Source of the DNA: Paenisporosarcina indica
Lineage (GTDB): Bacteria; Bacillota; Bacilli; Bacillales_A; Planococcaceae
DNA length: 64,000 nucleotides
Assembly: GCF_001939075.1 (NCBI RefSeq)
Contig: NZ_MPTA01000001.1
Location: 496,001-560,000 of the forward strand
Direction: 5' to 3'
Below, one piece after another: positions 8,801 through 20,379 of the stretch (within the stretch, counting starts at the first letter, position 1; every line of letters starts with the position of its first letter). The notes under the pieces were generated by a model that saw nothing but the letters and a program-made list of their open reading frames with translations, was not told where the DNA came from and did no database searches. Position numbers and translations under genes: made by a program.

Positions 8801-9172
8801 TTCATTAAACCACAAAGGATCATCATTATCGACTTCTCCATTGTAATTGATTAATACTTCTTCTCCAGCTGTAATATCTTTATAAGCAAAGAAGTCAAAT
8901 GTGTGGTTGTCAAAATTAATGTCATAGTATGCATTCGGTTGATAGGAGTGGTTAAATAACATGCCATATCCTAGAACTAATGCACTATGATTAATTCCAT
9001 ACTCAAATGCGTAGTCGGCTAATAATGTTTTTTCAACATGTTCATGCTCCTCATTTGGATAGGGGAGAACTGGGGCTTCATGAATAAGTTCCCCTTTTTT
9101 GATGTCACGCTTAGCAAATACACCGCGATTTAATTCTCCATCACTTAATTTAGATGTTTTAATTTCAATCAT
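8774..9172 (-). CDS. SET-domain protein (putative protein lysine methyltransferase)
   Basis: About 132 residues on the minus strand. The SET signatures are visible: GVFAKRDIKKGELI near the N-terminus, the pseudoknot motif LFNHSYQPNA, and GEEVLINYNG near the C-terminus. Such proteins bind S-adenosylmethionine and transfer methyl groups to lysine; short bacterial forms are common in Bacillales but their substrates are mostly unknown. The frame is open 25 codons further upstream, but the ATG at 9172 lies about seven bases after AGAAGGTGA and gives the natural start MIEIKTSKL. It is monocistronic and convergent with the small membrane protein gene. Confidence 0.82.
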   Translation of the reverse strand: MIEIKTSKLSDGELNRGVFAKRDIKKGELIHEAPVLPYPNEEHEHVEKTLLADYAFEYGINHSALVLGYGMLFNHSYQPNAYYDINFDNHTFDFFAYKDITAGEEVLINYNGEVDNDDPLWFNEEKPDNELV

Positions 9173-11107
<1,935 letters not shown>

Positions 11108-11120
11108 AGGAGAATGCAGA

Positions 11121-12767
11121 ATGCTAACAGCAGTTGGACGTCCAAAAATGCTACAAACAATAAATGCGTTCGAATTTGATTTGCTCGTCATTGGTGGAGG
11201 AATTACCGGAGCGGGAATCGCACTGGATGCAGTGACAAGAGGCTTATCGGTTGTATTAGTGGAAATGCAAGATTTTGCAGCAGGTACTTCCAGTCGCTCA
11301 ACTAAGCTAGTTCACGGTGGACTCCGATATTTAAAACAATTTGAAGTGAAAATGGTTGCCGATGTAGGGAAAGAACGTAAAATTGTCTATGAAAACGCAG
11401 TGCATGTGACGAGTCCTGAATGGATGATTTTGCCTTTTCATGATGGAGGTACATTTGGACCGATTTCAACATCAGCGGGTCTGAGGCTATATGACTTTTT
11501 GGCAGGTGTAAAGCCTGAGGAACGCAGACGAATGTTATCGCCAGAAGAAACATTAATGAGAGAACCATTGCTTAAATCAAAAGGCCTTCGTGGAAGCGGA
11601 TATTATGTAGAATACCGCACAGACGATGCACGATTGACAATCGAAGTCATAAAAAAAGCGGCTGAAAAAGGTGCGATTTGTCTAAACTATGTGAAGGTGG
11701 AATCCTTCGTCTACCAGAATGGAAAAATTGCAGGTGCTCATGTAGTTGATCAATTAACGGGTGAGAGTTCGACCATTCATGCTAAAAATGTCGTGAATGC
11801 AACAGGTCCATGGGTAGATGATGTTCGGGCAAAAGATTCAATCGATAATGGGAAACATCTCAAGTTAACGAAAGGTGTTCACGTTGTGGTTGACCAATTA
11901 CATTTCCCTTTGAATCAAGCCGTTTATTTTGATACACAAGACGGTCGAATGATCTTCGCAATTCCGAGGAATGGGAAGACATATGTTGGTACTACCGATA
12001 CATTTTACGGTAGCAATCCCCAAAATCCAGTAGCAACGAAAGAAGATGTTACATACATATTAAATGCGATTGCTTCGATGTTTCCTTCGACTAAATTGAC
12101 GTTACATCATGTAGAATCATCATGGGCAGGCGTTAGACCGCTTATTTATGAAGAAGGGAAAAATCCATCGGAAATTTCTCGAAAAGATGAATTGTGGGAG
12201 TCTAAAAGAGGACTACTTACAATTGCCGGTGGTAAGTTAACTGGCTATCGAAAAATGGCGGAAATAGTGGTGGACTACGTTGTCAGCCAATTTCCCACAT
12301 CTCCTTACGGGCCATCTATTACGAGAAATCTTCCGCTGTCTGGTGGAGATATTGGTGGTTCCGAGAGATTTGAATCATTTGTTAAAATAAAGGCTGAAGA
12401 AGGCTTGAGTTACGGGTTTTCATATGAAGAGGCTTATTCTCTTGCACAAATTTATGGAACAAACGTAGACGATTTATTTGCATATGCACCCGTTCTTAAA
12501 AATAATATCTATGGTTTGCCATTGTCTTTAGCAGTCAAACTTGCATATGCGGTTCAATTTGAACTGGCTTGTACACCAGCTGATTTTCTTATTCGAAGAA
12601 CGGGCGATTTATATTTTAATATGGCAGAAGTACATACCTACAAAGAACATGTTTGCGAAATGATGAATTCGCTACTTGGTTATACAAAGGAACAGTTGAA
12701 AAATCATCGCGATGAATTAGAAAAACAAATAGAAAGTGCAACGTCATTTCGAGAGGAGAATGAATGA
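11121..12767 (+). CDS. glpD: Aerobic glycerol-3-phosphate dehydrogenase
   Basis: A 548-residue FAD-dependent enzyme that oxidises glycerol-3-phosphate to dihydroxyacetone phosphate and passes electrons to quinone at the membrane. The FAD-binding GxGxxG is at VIGGGITGAGIALDA; further family motifs are GTSSRSTKLVHGGLRYL, NATGPWVDD, TYVGTTDTFY and LTIAGGKLTGYRKMA. ATG 11121 follows AAAGGAG. The gene forms an operon with glpK, and the stop codon overlaps the start of the next gene, an alpha/beta hydrolase, so the three are probably co-transcribed. Confidence 0.96.
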   Translation: MLTAVGRPKMLQTINAFEFDLLVIGGGITGAGIALDAVTRGLSVVLVEMQDFAAGTSSRSTKLVHGGLRYLKQFEVKMVADVGKERKIVYENAVHVTSPEWMILPFHDGGTFGPISTSAGLRLYDFLAGVKPEERRRMLSPEETLMREPLLKSKGLRGSGYYVEYRTDDARLTIEVIKKAAEKGAICLNYVKVESFVYQNGKIAGAHVVDQLTGESSTIHAKNVVNATGPWVDDVRAKDSIDNGKHLKLTKGVHVVVDQLHFPLNQAVYFDTQDGRMIFAIPRNGKTYVGTTDTFYGSNPQNPVATKEDVTYILNAIASMFPSTKLTLHHVESSWAGVRPLIYEEGKNPSEISRKDELWESKRGLLTIAGGKLTGYRKMAEIVVDYVVSQFPTSPYGPSITRNLPLSGGDIGGSERFESFVKIKAEEGLSYGFSYEEAYSLAQIYGTNVDDLFAYAPVLKNNIYGLPLSLAVKLAYAVQFELACTPADFLIRRTGDLYFNMAEVHTYKEHVCEMMNSLLGYTKEQLKNHRDELEKQIESATSFREENE

Positions 12768-13687
12768 TGTCAAAAAGTATTCGCTATGTGGAAATGTCAG
12801 ATGGACATGAGATTTACACGGTTATCTATAAACCGGAATACCCACCAATTGGGCATGTTCATATACTTCATGGCATGGCAGAACACATTGGTCGATATGA
12901 GGAGTTTGCATTGTATTTAGTATCAAAAGGATTTCTTGTGTCTGGTCACGATCATCGAGGCCACGGTCAGACAGGCGTAAAATATAATCAATTGGGATTC
13001 TTTGCCGATAAAAATGGGTTCGAACTTGTAACTGAAGATGTGAGAGAAGTACTGCAAGCAGTGCGGGAAGATATTGATTGTCCTAAACCCATTCTTTTTG
13101 CTCATAGTATGGGGTCCTTCATTGGGAGGCGATATATTCAAAAATATGGCAATTCTGTTTCGAAAATTGTTTTATCAGGAACCGGAGGAGCAAACGGACT
13201 TTCTGAAGTAACAGGGAAATGGCTTGCAACTGGCTTATCAGTAATACAAGGAAAGCATGCTAAAAATCCAGTCTTATACAAGCTCGCATTTGGAAAATTT
13301 AACAATTCTTTTAAAAATGTGAAAACAGAATATGATTGGTTAAGTTCTGATGCGAAGGAAGTTCAAAAGTTTATCGATGATTCATTATGTGGGTATCCAG
13401 CAAGCAATCAATTCTATGTGGATTTAATTGATGGTCTGAATATTATCCATGATGGAAAAGAAATTGCTCACATTCCAAAAGACCTTCCGATACTTTTGAT
13501 TTCAGGATCACTCGATCCGGTAAGTGGCAATGGAAAGGCTGTTTGGAAGGTTTCCGAACAATACAAAAAAGCGGGACTTACGAAAGTTACTGTTGTCATA
13601 CTGGAAGAAAAAAGACATGAAGTATTAAATGAGATTGGAAAAAAAGAAACATTTATTCTGATTTCTAAATGGATGGAGAAAATATGA
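12764..13687 (+). CDS. Alpha/beta hydrolase, lysophospholipase/monoacylglycerol lipase type
   Basis: A 307-residue serine hydrolase of the YtpA/PldB-like group. The oxyanion region is [23 protein letters not shown] follows, and the nucleophile motif is [10 protein letters not shown], where an alanine replaces the usual first glycine of GxSxG. The acid and histidine are likely in SGSLDPVSG and EKRHEVLNE. The start (ATG 12764, or ATG 12767) overlaps the glpD stop, with GAGAGGAG upstream. Placement behind glpK-glpD suggests it may supply glycerol from monoacylglycerols or lysolipids; that is inference. The miaA start overlaps its stop codon. Confidence 0.85.
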   Translation: MMSKSIRYVEMSDGHEIYTVIYKPEYPPIGHVHILHGMAEHIGRYEEFALYLVSKGFLVSGHDHRGHGQTGVKYNQLGFFADKNGFELVTEDVREVLQAVREDIDCPKPILFAHSMGSFIGRRYIQKYGNSVSKIVLSGTGGANGLSEVTGKWLATGLSVIQGKHAKNPVLYKLAFGKFNNSFKNVKTEYDWLSSDAKEVQKFIDDSLCGYPASNQFYVDLIDGLNIIHDGKEIAHIPKDLPILLISGSLDPVSGNGKAVWKVSEQYKKAGLTKVTVVILEEKRHEVLNEIGKKETFILISKWMEKI

Positions 13688-14613
13688 AAGAATTAGACGT
13701 TTTAGCAATTGTAGGACCAACTGCCTCAGGTAAGACCGCATTGTCCATCAAATTAGCGCGAGCATTGGATGGGGAAATTATTAACGGTGACTCCATGCAG
13801 GTGTATAAAGGGCTTAATATTGGCACAGCAAAAATCACCATTGATGAAATGGAAGGAGTTCCACATCACTTATTAGATATTAAAGAACCAACAGACTCTT
13901 TTTCAGTAGCTGAATATCAGCGAGTTGTTCGTGAGAAAATAACCGAAATCCGAGAACGAAACAAGCTACCAATTCTCGTTGGAGGCACAGGTCTATATTT
14001 GCAAGCCGTATTATTTGATTTTCAATTTACAGAAGATCGAGTAGATGAAGGGATTCGACATGCTTATTACGAAGAATTAGAACGCATTGGTCCTATTGCC
14101 ATGCATGCCAAACTTCAAAAAATAGACCCTGAAACCGCAGCGGAAATACACCCAAATAACACACGAAGGGTTGTACGTGCTTTAGAAATTGCAGAGCACT
14201 CAGATACAAAGAAGTCTTCTGAACCTCAAAATAAAGGCCACCAAGCGGTGTATAAACACATGATACTAGGCATAGATGTAGATAGAGAAGTCCTATATGA
14301 ACGTATTAATAAACGAGTTGATCATATGATTAATCAAGGTTTAGTTAATGAAGCAAGACAATTATGGAATGACGGAATTATTGACGTACAAGCGGTCCAA
14401 GCCATTGGCTATAAAGAATTGTACGCATATTTCAGGAACGAGATATTGTTGGATGAAGCGATTGATCAAATCAAACAAAATTCTCGTCGATATGCAAAGC
14501 GTCAACTTACGTATTTCCGAAATAAACTGCCGATTACGTGGATTCAATCCAATCACAGTTTGGAAGAAATACTTCCAAGAATTATGTCTGAGTTGCAGGA
14601 ATCTCCCCAATAA
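13684..14613 (+). CDS. miaA: tRNA dimethylallyltransferase MiaA
   Basis: A 309-residue enzyme that adds a dimethylallyl group to A37 of tRNAs, the substrate later methylthiolated by MiaB. The P-loop is [13 protein letters not shown]; other motifs are [36 protein letters not shown] and [10 protein letters not shown], with QAIGYKEL towards the C-terminus. ATG 13684 is chosen because ATGGAGAA precedes it and it overlaps the previous stop (ATGA); the in-frame ATG at 13669 has no site of its own. hfq follows as in B. subtilis. Confidence 0.95.
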   Translation: MKELDVLAIVGPTASGKTALSIKLARALDGEIINGDSMQVYKGLNIGTAKITIDEMEGVPHHLLDIKEPTDSFSVAEYQRVVREKITEIRERNKLPILVGGTGLYLQAVLFDFQFTEDRVDEGIRHAYYEELERIGPIAMHAKLQKIDPETAAEIHPNNTRRVVRALEIAEHSDTKKSSEPQNKGHQAVYKHMILGIDVDREVLYERINKRVDHMINQGLVNEARQLWNDGIIDVQAVQAIGYKELYAYFRNEILLDEAIDQIKQNSRRYAKRQLTYFRNKLPITWIQSNHSLEEILPRIMSELQESPQ

Positions 14614-14750
14614 AAGCGAATACTACTAAATACATGTTCGAAAATAAACATCAAAAGAGCCGTAGCTACTTTACAGTGGACTTTTTGAACCTCTAGTAAA
14701 TAAAAATAGATATGCGTACCAAATGCATACATACAGGAGGAAAAACACAC

Positions 14751-14978
14751 ATGAAACCGATCAATATCCAAGATACATTTCTTAATCAATTACGAAAAAA
14801 TAATGTATTCGTAACTGTATTTTTATTAAATGGTTTTCAATTAAAAGGACTAATAAAATCTTATGATAACTTTACCGTGTTGTTAGAATCAGATGGCAAA
14901 CAACAACTTATTTATAAGCATGCTATTTCTACATTCGTTCCAGCTAAATCAGTGAATATTACAGCTGAAGAAGTTTAA
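14751..14978 (+). CDS. hfq: RNA-binding protein Hfq
   Basis: A 75-residue Sm-like RNA chaperone nearly identical to Bacillus Hfq. Sm1 reads [19 protein letters not shown] and Sm2 contains [10 protein letters not shown]. It starts [14 protein letters not shown] at ATG 14751, ten bases after AGGAGG. An in-frame ATG at 14712 has no ribosome binding site and would add a tail absent from the family. The gene lies 137 bases after miaA, a widely conserved neighbourhood, and probably has its own promoter as well. Confidence 0.96.
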   Translation: MKPINIQDTFLNQLRKNNVFVTVFLLNGFQLKGLIKSYDNFTVLLESDGKQQLIYKHAISTFVPAKSVNITAEEV

Positions 14979-15047
14979 GTCATCTTGACTTTGTTCTTAT
15001 TCGGGTTTAACGTAATCCTGTAGAATAATGTATTGGAGGGACGAATA

Positions 15048-15347
15048 ATGAAAACAATACAACCTGAAGATTTACTGGCAAAGCTTGACGCAGGTGAAAC
15101 CGTTCATATGATCGATGTCCGTGAAGCGGATGAAGTCGCAACGGGGATTATTCCCGGAGCAGAACATATACCGTTAGGATTAGTGGAATTCAAGTTTCAA
15201 GAATTAGATAAAGAAAAAGAATATGTAGTCATTTGTCGTTCTGGAGGACGCAGTGGCATGGCATGTCAGTTCCTTGAAGAACAAGGATTTGACGTTACTA
15301 ATATGTCTGGCGGGATGCTGGAATGGCAAGGCGAAATCGAATTATAA
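15048..15347 (+). CDS. Rhodanese-like sulfurtransferase
   Basis: A 99-residue single rhodanese domain. The active-site loop CRSGGRSG has the persulfide-forming cysteine, and MIDVREADEVATG and GGMLEWQGE are the usual flanking motifs. Small proteins of this type move sulfane sulfur or detoxify cyanide or sulfide; the acceptor is unknown. ATG 15048 lies seven bases after GGAGGG. The transcript ends at a strong bidirectional terminator facing the TRIC-type gene. Confidence 0.88.
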   Translation: MKTIQPEDLLAKLDAGETVHMIDVREADEVATGIIPGAEHIPLGLVEFKFQELDKEKEYVVICRSGGRSGMACQFLEEQGFDVTNMSGGMLEWQGEIEL

Positions 15348-15389
15348 AAAAAGCAGCTTAACTCGCAATCGAGTTAAGCTGCTTTTTCT
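15346..15389. terminator. Bidirectional terminator
   Basis: An 18-base stem AAAAAGCAGCTTAACTCG (15348-15365) pairs with CGAGTTAAGCTGCTTTTT (15370-15387) around CAAT. It serves the rhodanese gene on plus and the channel gene on minus; the end of the latter's coding region lies inside the hairpin. Confidence 0.92.
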
Positions 15390-15991
15390 GATTCACGTAA
15401 AGAACGGAATGGTAACCGCCACTTATATGAGTAAGAAACTACTCGTAGTATTGTAGTGATAACAAATAATGTATAGAGAGTCCAATCATGTTTCGCAATT
15501 CCAAAACCAATGATTAAACCAGAAGCCGCTGCCCACACCGCATACACTTCATTACGAAGAACGAGGGGTTTCCTTTTTGCAAGAACATCCCGGACGATTC
15601 CGCCTCCAGAACCAGTTAACACAGCAGCTACAACAGTTGCACTAATTGGCAATCCTAACTGTACTGCAAACATTGCACCTTGAATGGCAAATGCAGATAA
15701 CCCAATCGCATCAAAGAAATTTCCCCAGCGATTCCAATGTTTCAATAAATTTTGAGGAAACATAAAGACTGCAGTAATGGCAATCAAAGCGATTTGGAAC
15801 ATCATTTCTTGTTCCCATAGTGCAGATACTGGCACTCCTATTAATAAATTTCGAATTGCTCCCCCACCAAATGCGGTCACAATTCCAAGTAAGTACACAC
15901 CAAATAAATCATATTCTTCTTCCATAGCAACAATTGCACCCGATACGGCAAAAGCAATTATTCCAATAATACTGAGCACATCCCAAGCCAC
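15374..15991 (-). CDS. TRIC/UPF0126-type membrane channel protein
   Basis: A 205-residue integral membrane protein built of two repeated three-helix units, the architecture of the UPF0126 family related to trimeric intracellular cation channels. Each repeat has the glycine-rich motif: GAIVAMEEEYDLFGVYLLGI plus GGGAIRNLL in the first, and GSGGGIVRDVLA in the second. It is similar to B. subtilis YvgT. Translation starts at GTG 15991, seven bases after GGAGGT. It is monocistronic. Transport specificity cannot be read from sequence. Confidence 0.87.
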   Translation of the reverse strand: MAWDVLSIIGIIAFAVSGAIVAMEEEYDLFGVYLLGIVTAFGGGAIRNLLIGVPVSALWEQEMMFQIALIAITAVFMFPQNLLKHWNRWGNFFDAIGLSAFAIQGAMFAVQLGLPISATVVAAVLTGSGGGIVRDVLAKRKPLVLRNEVYAVWAAASGLIIGFGIAKHDWTLYTLFVITTILRVVSYSYKWRLPFRSLRESEKAA

Positions 15992-16142
15992 TTGTCATAC
16001 CTCCAACTTCAATAGAACGGATTAAATTGTAGCAGATTTATGAACATTTACAATAGTAATTTTTTGCTTGTAGGTAAATAGTTGACGTAAAAGGAGGGAC
16101 TGATAAGATAAAAAGGGAAAAAGAAGAATAGAGGGACAAGTA

Positions 16143-17396
16143 ATGGCGTTTAAAACAAGTTTAACAATGGAGTTATTAGAAGAAGCAAATCAAATCGAAA
16201 AGCTTATATCAACACAACATAATGCGGCAGATCATAATGCTTTTGTAAATCAAGAAAAAGTAATTACAGCTTTTAGAAAACATCAAGTTAGCGATTTTCA
16301 TTTACATCCCTCCACGGGTTATGGATACGACGATGAAGGAAGAGATACATTAGAACGCGTATATGCAGAGGTTTTTGGAGCTGAAGCTGCATTAGTACGT
16401 TCCCAAATCATTTCTGGTACGCATGCCATCACTATTAGTTTATTTGGTGTTCTTCGACCGGGAGATGAATTGCTTTATATCACGGGAAAACCATACGATA
16501 CCTTACAATCTATTGTAGATGGTGGCGATCAAGATACAGGTTCGCTCAAAGACTTTAATATTTCGTACAAACATATAGATTTACTAGAGAATCAATTCAT
16601 TGATTGGGGAAAAGTAGAGCAATCCATTTCAGCAAAAACGAAAGTCGTTGCGATACAACGCTCAAAAGGTTATGCAAATCGACCATCCTTCACGATTGAA
16701 CAAATTAAAGAAATGACGAAACGAATTCGTCTGATTAAGCCTGAAGCTATTATATTTGTGGACAATTGTTATGGTGAATTTGTTGAAGAACTAGAACCAA
16801 CGAATATCGGTGTGGATTTGATGGCAGGTTCTCTAATTAAAAATCCTGGTGGTGGACTAGCTAAAATTGGAGGATATATTGCTGGACAGAAAAAGTACGT
16901 AGAAATGTGTGCATACCGTATGACTTCTCCTGGAATTGGGGCTGAAGCAGGTGCCTCATTGAATACACTTGCTGATATGTACCAAGGATTTTTCTTGGCT
17001 CCTCATGTGGTATCCCAAGCGGTGAAAGGAGCTATTTTCACATCGGCTTTACTTGAGAAAGTCGGTATGGACACCTCTCCTCATTATCAAGAAAAGAGAA
17101 CGGACCTGATCCAATCCGTTTCCTTTAAAACAGCACAACAAATGGTGCAATTTTGTCGTGCCATTCAAGCGAATTCGCCGATAAATGCCCACTTTGCACC
17201 AGAACCCGCATATATGCCGGGCTATGAAGATGATGTGATTATGGCAGCAGGTACATTTGTTCAAGGATCTAGTATTGAATTAACTGCAGACGGTCCAATC
17301 CGTCCTCCTTATACAGCCTTTATCCAAGGTGGATTAACGTATGAACATGTTAAATTTGCCATTCTTTCCGCCGTGCAACAACTTAAAAATATGTAA
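16143..17396 (+). CDS. ynbB: YnbB, PLP-dependent enzyme of the methionine gamma-lyase/aluminium-resistance family
   Basis: A 417-residue fold-type I pyridoxal-phosphate enzyme. The cofactor-binding lysine is probably K233 in GSLIKNPGGGLAKIGG; the FVDNCYGEFVEELEP block precedes it and the N-terminus has the FHLHPSTGYGYDDEGR motif of the family. The group is annotated as cystathionine beta-lyase-like or aluminium resistance protein, but the physiological substrate is not settled. ATG 16143 follows AGAGGGA. As in B. subtilis it lies immediately before glnR-glnA, but here it ends at its own terminator and is separated from glnR by about 590 bases. Confidence 0.92.
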   Translation: MAFKTSLTMELLEEANQIEKLISTQHNAADHNAFVNQEKVITAFRKHQVSDFHLHPSTGYGYDDEGRDTLERVYAEVFGAEAALVRSQIISGTHAITISLFGVLRPGDELLYITGKPYDTLQSIVDGGDQDTGSLKDFNISYKHIDLLENQFIDWGKVEQSISAKTKVVAIQRSKGYANRPSFTIEQIKEMTKRIRLIKPEAIIFVDNCYGEFVEELEPTNIGVDLMAGSLIKNPGGGLAKIGGYIAGQKKYVEMCAYRMTSPGIGAEAGASLNTLADMYQGFFLAPHVVSQAVKGAIFTSALLEKVGMDTSPHYQEKRTDLIQSVSFKTAQQMVQFCRAIQANSPINAHFAPEPAYMPGYEDDVIMAAGTFVQGSSIELTADGPIRPPYTAFIQGGLTYEHVKFAILSAVQQLKNM

Positions 17397-17400
17397 CTGC

Positions 17401-17426
17401 ATCCTCCTTTTTGGAGGATTTTTTTC
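17401..17426 (+). terminator. Rho-independent terminator after ynbB
   Basis: ATCCTCC (17401-17407) pairs with GGAGGAT (17413-17419), followed by TTTTTTT. Confidence 0.88.
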
Positions 17427-17526
17427 GATTTCCCGAACCCAGTGTTCAAAGATTTTCCTACCATATATAGATGTCTCGGAAAAAGTTCACCATTATAGAA
17501 GGGACAAAGTATTCACTATAAAAACG

Positions 17527-17614
17527 CTGCGGCGCTTTGTAGATGCCTCCAGCGATAAGCCAGGCAGAAAATCACTGGACAGTCTTCTCGCTCGGGCTAC
17601 CACTTGAAAGGCGC
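17527..17614. repeat. Candidate dispersed palindromic repeat, degenerate
   Basis: GC-richer than its surroundings, with inverted ends GCGCTTT (17532-) and AAAGGCGC (17607-17614) and the internal phrase CCTCCAGCGATAAGCCAGGC. It resembles small palindromic repeats I recall from Planococcaceae genomes that carry CCAGCGATAAGCC. It has no ORF with a ribosome binding site. The rest of the 17.4-17.98 kb gap holds no gene I can support. Confidence 0.4.
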
Positions 17615-17835
17615 ATACGTTGGTTCTGTATAGTTATAATGCTTACATCTAATTCAGAAGTTGTATTTTGGCAATTTTAGAAGGTTTTTTTGTATAGGCT
17701 ATTTTACGTTTTCATCTAAGGGTACGAATAGAGAAAGGAACCATCTATTCACTAGTTGCGCAAATCAAAGACACTGAGACATAACAGAATGCAACTCGTC
17801 CATCCTTTTTTTGAACATGGTGTAGCAATAAAGCA

Positions 17836-17884
17836 TAAAAAAAACCTGGATTATCAGTTTTCAATTTTAATATTGAACCAGGTG
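17836..17884 (-). terminator. Possible terminator on the minus strand
   Basis: ACCTGG (17844-17849) and CCAGGT (17878-17883) form a stem with an inner TCAA/TTGA pairing; read on the minus strand it is followed by eight Ts (17843-17836). No minus-strand gene feeds it, so it is an orphan. Confidence 0.35.
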
Positions 17885-17906
17885 TCATTTTGAAAGATTT
17901 TTATTA

Positions 17907-17957
17907 TGTTAGATAATGTGACATGAACTTGACAAGAAACCTAACATACATTATGAT
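17907..17957 (+). promoter_or_regulatory. glnR promoter with GlnR operator
   Basis: The operator TGTTAGATAATGTGACA (17907-17923) fits TGTNANAWWWTNTNACA completely. It is followed by TTGACA (17929-17934), a 17-base spacer and TATGAT (17952-17957), a strong sigma-A promoter. The operator abuts the -35, as in the autoregulated glnRA operons of Bacilli, where GlnR represses under nitrogen excess with help of glutamine synthetase. Confidence 0.9.
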
Positions 17958-17984
17958 TAGACTAGTGAAGCGGAGGTGAGTCAA

Positions 17985-18365
17985 GTGGGTCAACAGTTAA
18001 GAAGATCAATGCCTTTATTACCAATAAGTATTGTGATGCAGCTAACGGAATTGACTGCTAGACAAATCCGCTATTACGAAGATCATGATTTAATTCATCC
18101 AGCACGTACTGAAGGCAACCGACGAATGTTTTCATTAATTGACGTCGATATCTTACTTGAGATAAAAGACTTTCTCGAGCAGGGAATCAATATGGCCGGC
18201 ATAAAAGCTATATTTGATATGAAGAAACAACCTGTTATGCCAGAGGTGAAAGAACCAATGACAGATGCAGAACTTCGTAGTATTTTGCGAATTGAAATGC
18301 AACAAGCCGGAAGATTTCAAAAAGCTTCCTTACGACAAGGGGATTTATCTCGTTTTTACCATTAA
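17985..18365 (+). CDS. glnR: GlnR, MerR-family nitrogen regulator
   Basis: A 126-residue repressor of glutamine synthetase and related genes. The winged-helix MerR domain (residues 1-75) contains [20 protein letters not shown] and [19 protein letters not shown]. The C-terminal tail ends [21 protein letters not shown], the feedback-sensing segment that glutamine-bound GlnA acts on. GTG 17985 is chosen because it stands eight bases after GGAGG (17972-17976); the in-frame GTG 17976 overlaps that site. It forms the glnRA operon with glnA, 35 bases downstream. Confidence 0.96.
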   Translation: MGQQLRRSMPLLPISIVMQLTELTARQIRYYEDHDLIHPARTEGNRRMFSLIDVDILLEIKDFLEQGINMAGIKAIFDMKKQPVMPEVKEPMTDAELRSILRIEMQQAGRFQKASLRQGDLSRFYH

Positions 18366-18400
18366 ACGAGTAATATATAATTTTAGGAGAGTGACCAAAA

Positions 18401-19735
18401 GTGAGCAAGTACACAAAAGACGACATTAAAAAGCTTGTAAAAGAACAAGGAGTAAACTTTATCCGCCTACAATTTACAGATATTCTTGGTACAATTAAAA
18501 ATGTTGAGATACCTGTAAGCCAGCTGGACAAAGCACTCGATAACAAAATGATGTTTGACGGTTCTTCTATCGAAGGTTTTGTTCGTATTGAAGAATCAGA
18601 TATGTATTTAGTTCCAGACCTTAATTCTTGGGTTGTTTTCCCTTGGATTACAGGTACAGGTAAGGTAGCTCGTTTAATATGTGATGTAAATAAAGCAGAC
18701 GGAACTCCTTTCGCAGGAGATCCACGCAGTAATTTAAAACGTGTATTAAAAGAGATGGAAGAATTAGGTTTCACAGATTTCAACTTAGGACCAGAACCAG
18801 AATTCTTTTTATTCAAGCTGGATGAACGTGGCGAACCAACACTTGAATTAAATGACAATGGTGGATATTTTGACTTAGCACCTATGGATTTAGGTGAAAA
18901 CTGCCGACGTGATATCGTTCTTGAGTTAGAAGAAATGGGCTTTGAAATTGAAGCATCTCACCATGAAGTAGCTCCTGGACAACACGAGATTGACTTTAAG
19001 TATGCAGATGCAGTTACAGCTTGTGACAACATCCAAACATTCAAATTAGTTGTAAAAACAATAGCACGTAAACATGGTTTACACGCAACATTTATGCCAA
19101 AACCTTTATTTGGGGTTAATGGGTCAGGAATGCATATGAACGTTTCTTTATTCAAAGGGAAAGAGAATGCGTTCTTTGATGAAACTGGCGATTTGAAATT
19201 AAGTGAAACAGCTTTCCAATTCATGGCGGGAATCTTAAAACATGTGCAAGGCTTTACAGCGATTACAAATCCTACTGTAAACTCTTATAAGCGTTTAGTT
19301 CCAGGATACGAAGCACCATGTTACGTAGCTTGGTCAGCACAAAACCGTAGTCCATTAATTCGAATTCCTTCTTCCCGTGGTGTCAGTACGCGTGTAGAAG
19401 TTCGCTCAGTGGATCCTGCTGCTAATCCGTACTTGGCAATGGCAGTAATCTTAAAAGCTGGTCTTGACGGTATTAAAAACAAAATGACACCACCGAAAGC
19501 GGTAGATCGTAACATCTATGTCATGAACAAAGAAGAACGTCGTGCAAATGGCGTAGAAGATCTTCCAGCAAATCTACACTTAGCTTTAGAAGAACTTGCT
19601 AATAACAAAACAATCCGTGATGCATTAGGAGAGCATATTTATGCGAACTTCGTAGATTCTAAAGAAATCGAATGGGATATGTTTAGAACGAGTGTACATC
19701 CATGGGAAAGAGAACAATATTTGAAAATGTATTAA
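18401..19735 (+). CDS. glnA: Glutamine synthetase type I
   Basis: A 444-residue GSI-alpha enzyme, the exact length of the Bacillus protein, making glutamine from glutamate, ammonia and ATP. Motifs: [31 protein letters not shown], the ATP-binding [12 protein letters not shown] block, [13 protein letters not shown] and the C-terminal [15 protein letters not shown]. There is no adenylylation-type extension, consistent with feedback control and with GlnR interaction in Bacilli. GTG 18401 follows AGGAG. It is co-transcribed with glnR from the GlnR-controlled promoter. Confidence 0.97.
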   Translation: MSKYTKDDIKKLVKEQGVNFIRLQFTDILGTIKNVEIPVSQLDKALDNKMMFDGSSIEGFVRIEESDMYLVPDLNSWVVFPWITGTGKVARLICDVNKADGTPFAGDPRSNLKRVLKEMEELGFTDFNLGPEPEFFLFKLDERGEPTLELNDNGGYFDLAPMDLGENCRRDIVLELEEMGFEIEASHHEVAPGQHEIDFKYADAVTACDNIQTFKLVVKTIARKHGLHATFMPKPLFGVNGSGMHMNVSLFKGKENAFFDETGDLKLSETAFQFMAGILKHVQGFTAITNPTVNSYKRLVPGYEAPCYVAWSAQNRSPLIRIPSSRGVSTRVEVRSVDPAANPYLAMAVILKAGLDGIKNKMTPPKAVDRNIYVMNKEERRANGVEDLPANLHLALEELANNKTIRDALGEHIYANFVDSKEIEWDMFRTSVHPWEREQYLKMY

Positions 19736-19737
19736 GT

Positions 19738-19775
19738 TGAAAGCGTTGGGGCTGTAATGCTCTAGCGCTTTTTTT
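19738..19775 (+). terminator. Rho-independent terminator after glnA
   Basis: AAAGCG (19740-19745) pairs with CGCTTT (19765-19770); an imperfect inner stem closes the loop and a T run follows. Confidence 0.75.
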
Positions 19776-19831
19776 GTTAGAAAAAAACTCGTGATTGGAA
19801 GTGTGGATTTCTCGCACATTTCTCACGCATA

Positions 19832-20040
19832 TTATTCGATTTGTTTCATATACTCATCGAACTTTTCGAATAATCTTGAGGCAATCAGTATGGTCACATG
19901 GGCATAAATATCTGCTGAAATTTGCGCAAAACCATCCTCGAGCCGTTCTTGTACACACTTCATATCCGCACCAGCTTCAAGTAACAATCCATCATGGGTA
20001 TGTCTCATGGAAGTGAATCAAGGTTAATGTTTTCTAAACT
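19832..20040 (-). pseudogene. C-terminal remnant of a phage-type tyrosine integrase
   Basis: On the minus strand from 20008 to 19832 a 58-codon frame reads MRHTHDGLLLEAGAD, then VQERLEDGF, ISADIYAHVT and ends FDEYMKQIE. This matches the C-terminal catalytic part of phage integrases (HxLRHTHAS...LLLEAG...VQERLGH...T..IYAHV), including the arginine of RHTH and the nucleophilic tyrosine of IYAHV. Just upstream in another frame, NINLDSL continues the homologous segment, so a frameshift separates it from the rest. No other integrase part is present. It marks an old integration event downstream of glnA. Confidence 0.75.
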
Positions 20041-20379
20041 TAACTTGAATGTGTTTCCGTTGCAGTTAAAAAGGGCAAGAAGGTAATTGATGAAGAGGCA
20101 TAGAATTCATGACATAAGCGAGCGATGGCTAACAATATGAAGAAAAACATGCGGGAAAGACCAAGACGAGTTAATGATTTTAACAAACAGGGTTGTAAAG
20201 TCGCAAACTCCTGAAGGTACAGCGTAAATAATATTGATGATGATAACATTGGGGCTAAACAAAAGAAGGACTTAAATCGAAGGGATTAGAACTAGATAAA
20301 GTTACAACTCAAACTTTTTATGAATACGCAAAATGAAAACTAAAGAAAAATCAGGCCTGATATATCATTAAATGACTTA
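20041..20379. other. Intergenic stretch without recognisable gene
   Basis: About 340 bases between the integrase remnant and the IS-like element. Every frame is interrupted and no ribosome binding site precedes a usable start. It may be further decayed mobile-element DNA, but I recognise nothing specific. Confidence 0.4.

Noticed and set aside
15253-15456. Plus-strand ORF overlapping the rhodanese gene end and terminator
   Set aside because: It runs through a strong terminator hairpin and overlaps known genes in another frame.
17836-17884. Small RNA antisense to the glnR leader
   Set aside because: The orphan minus-strand terminator alone does not show a transcript, and no convincing minus-strand promoter lies to its right.
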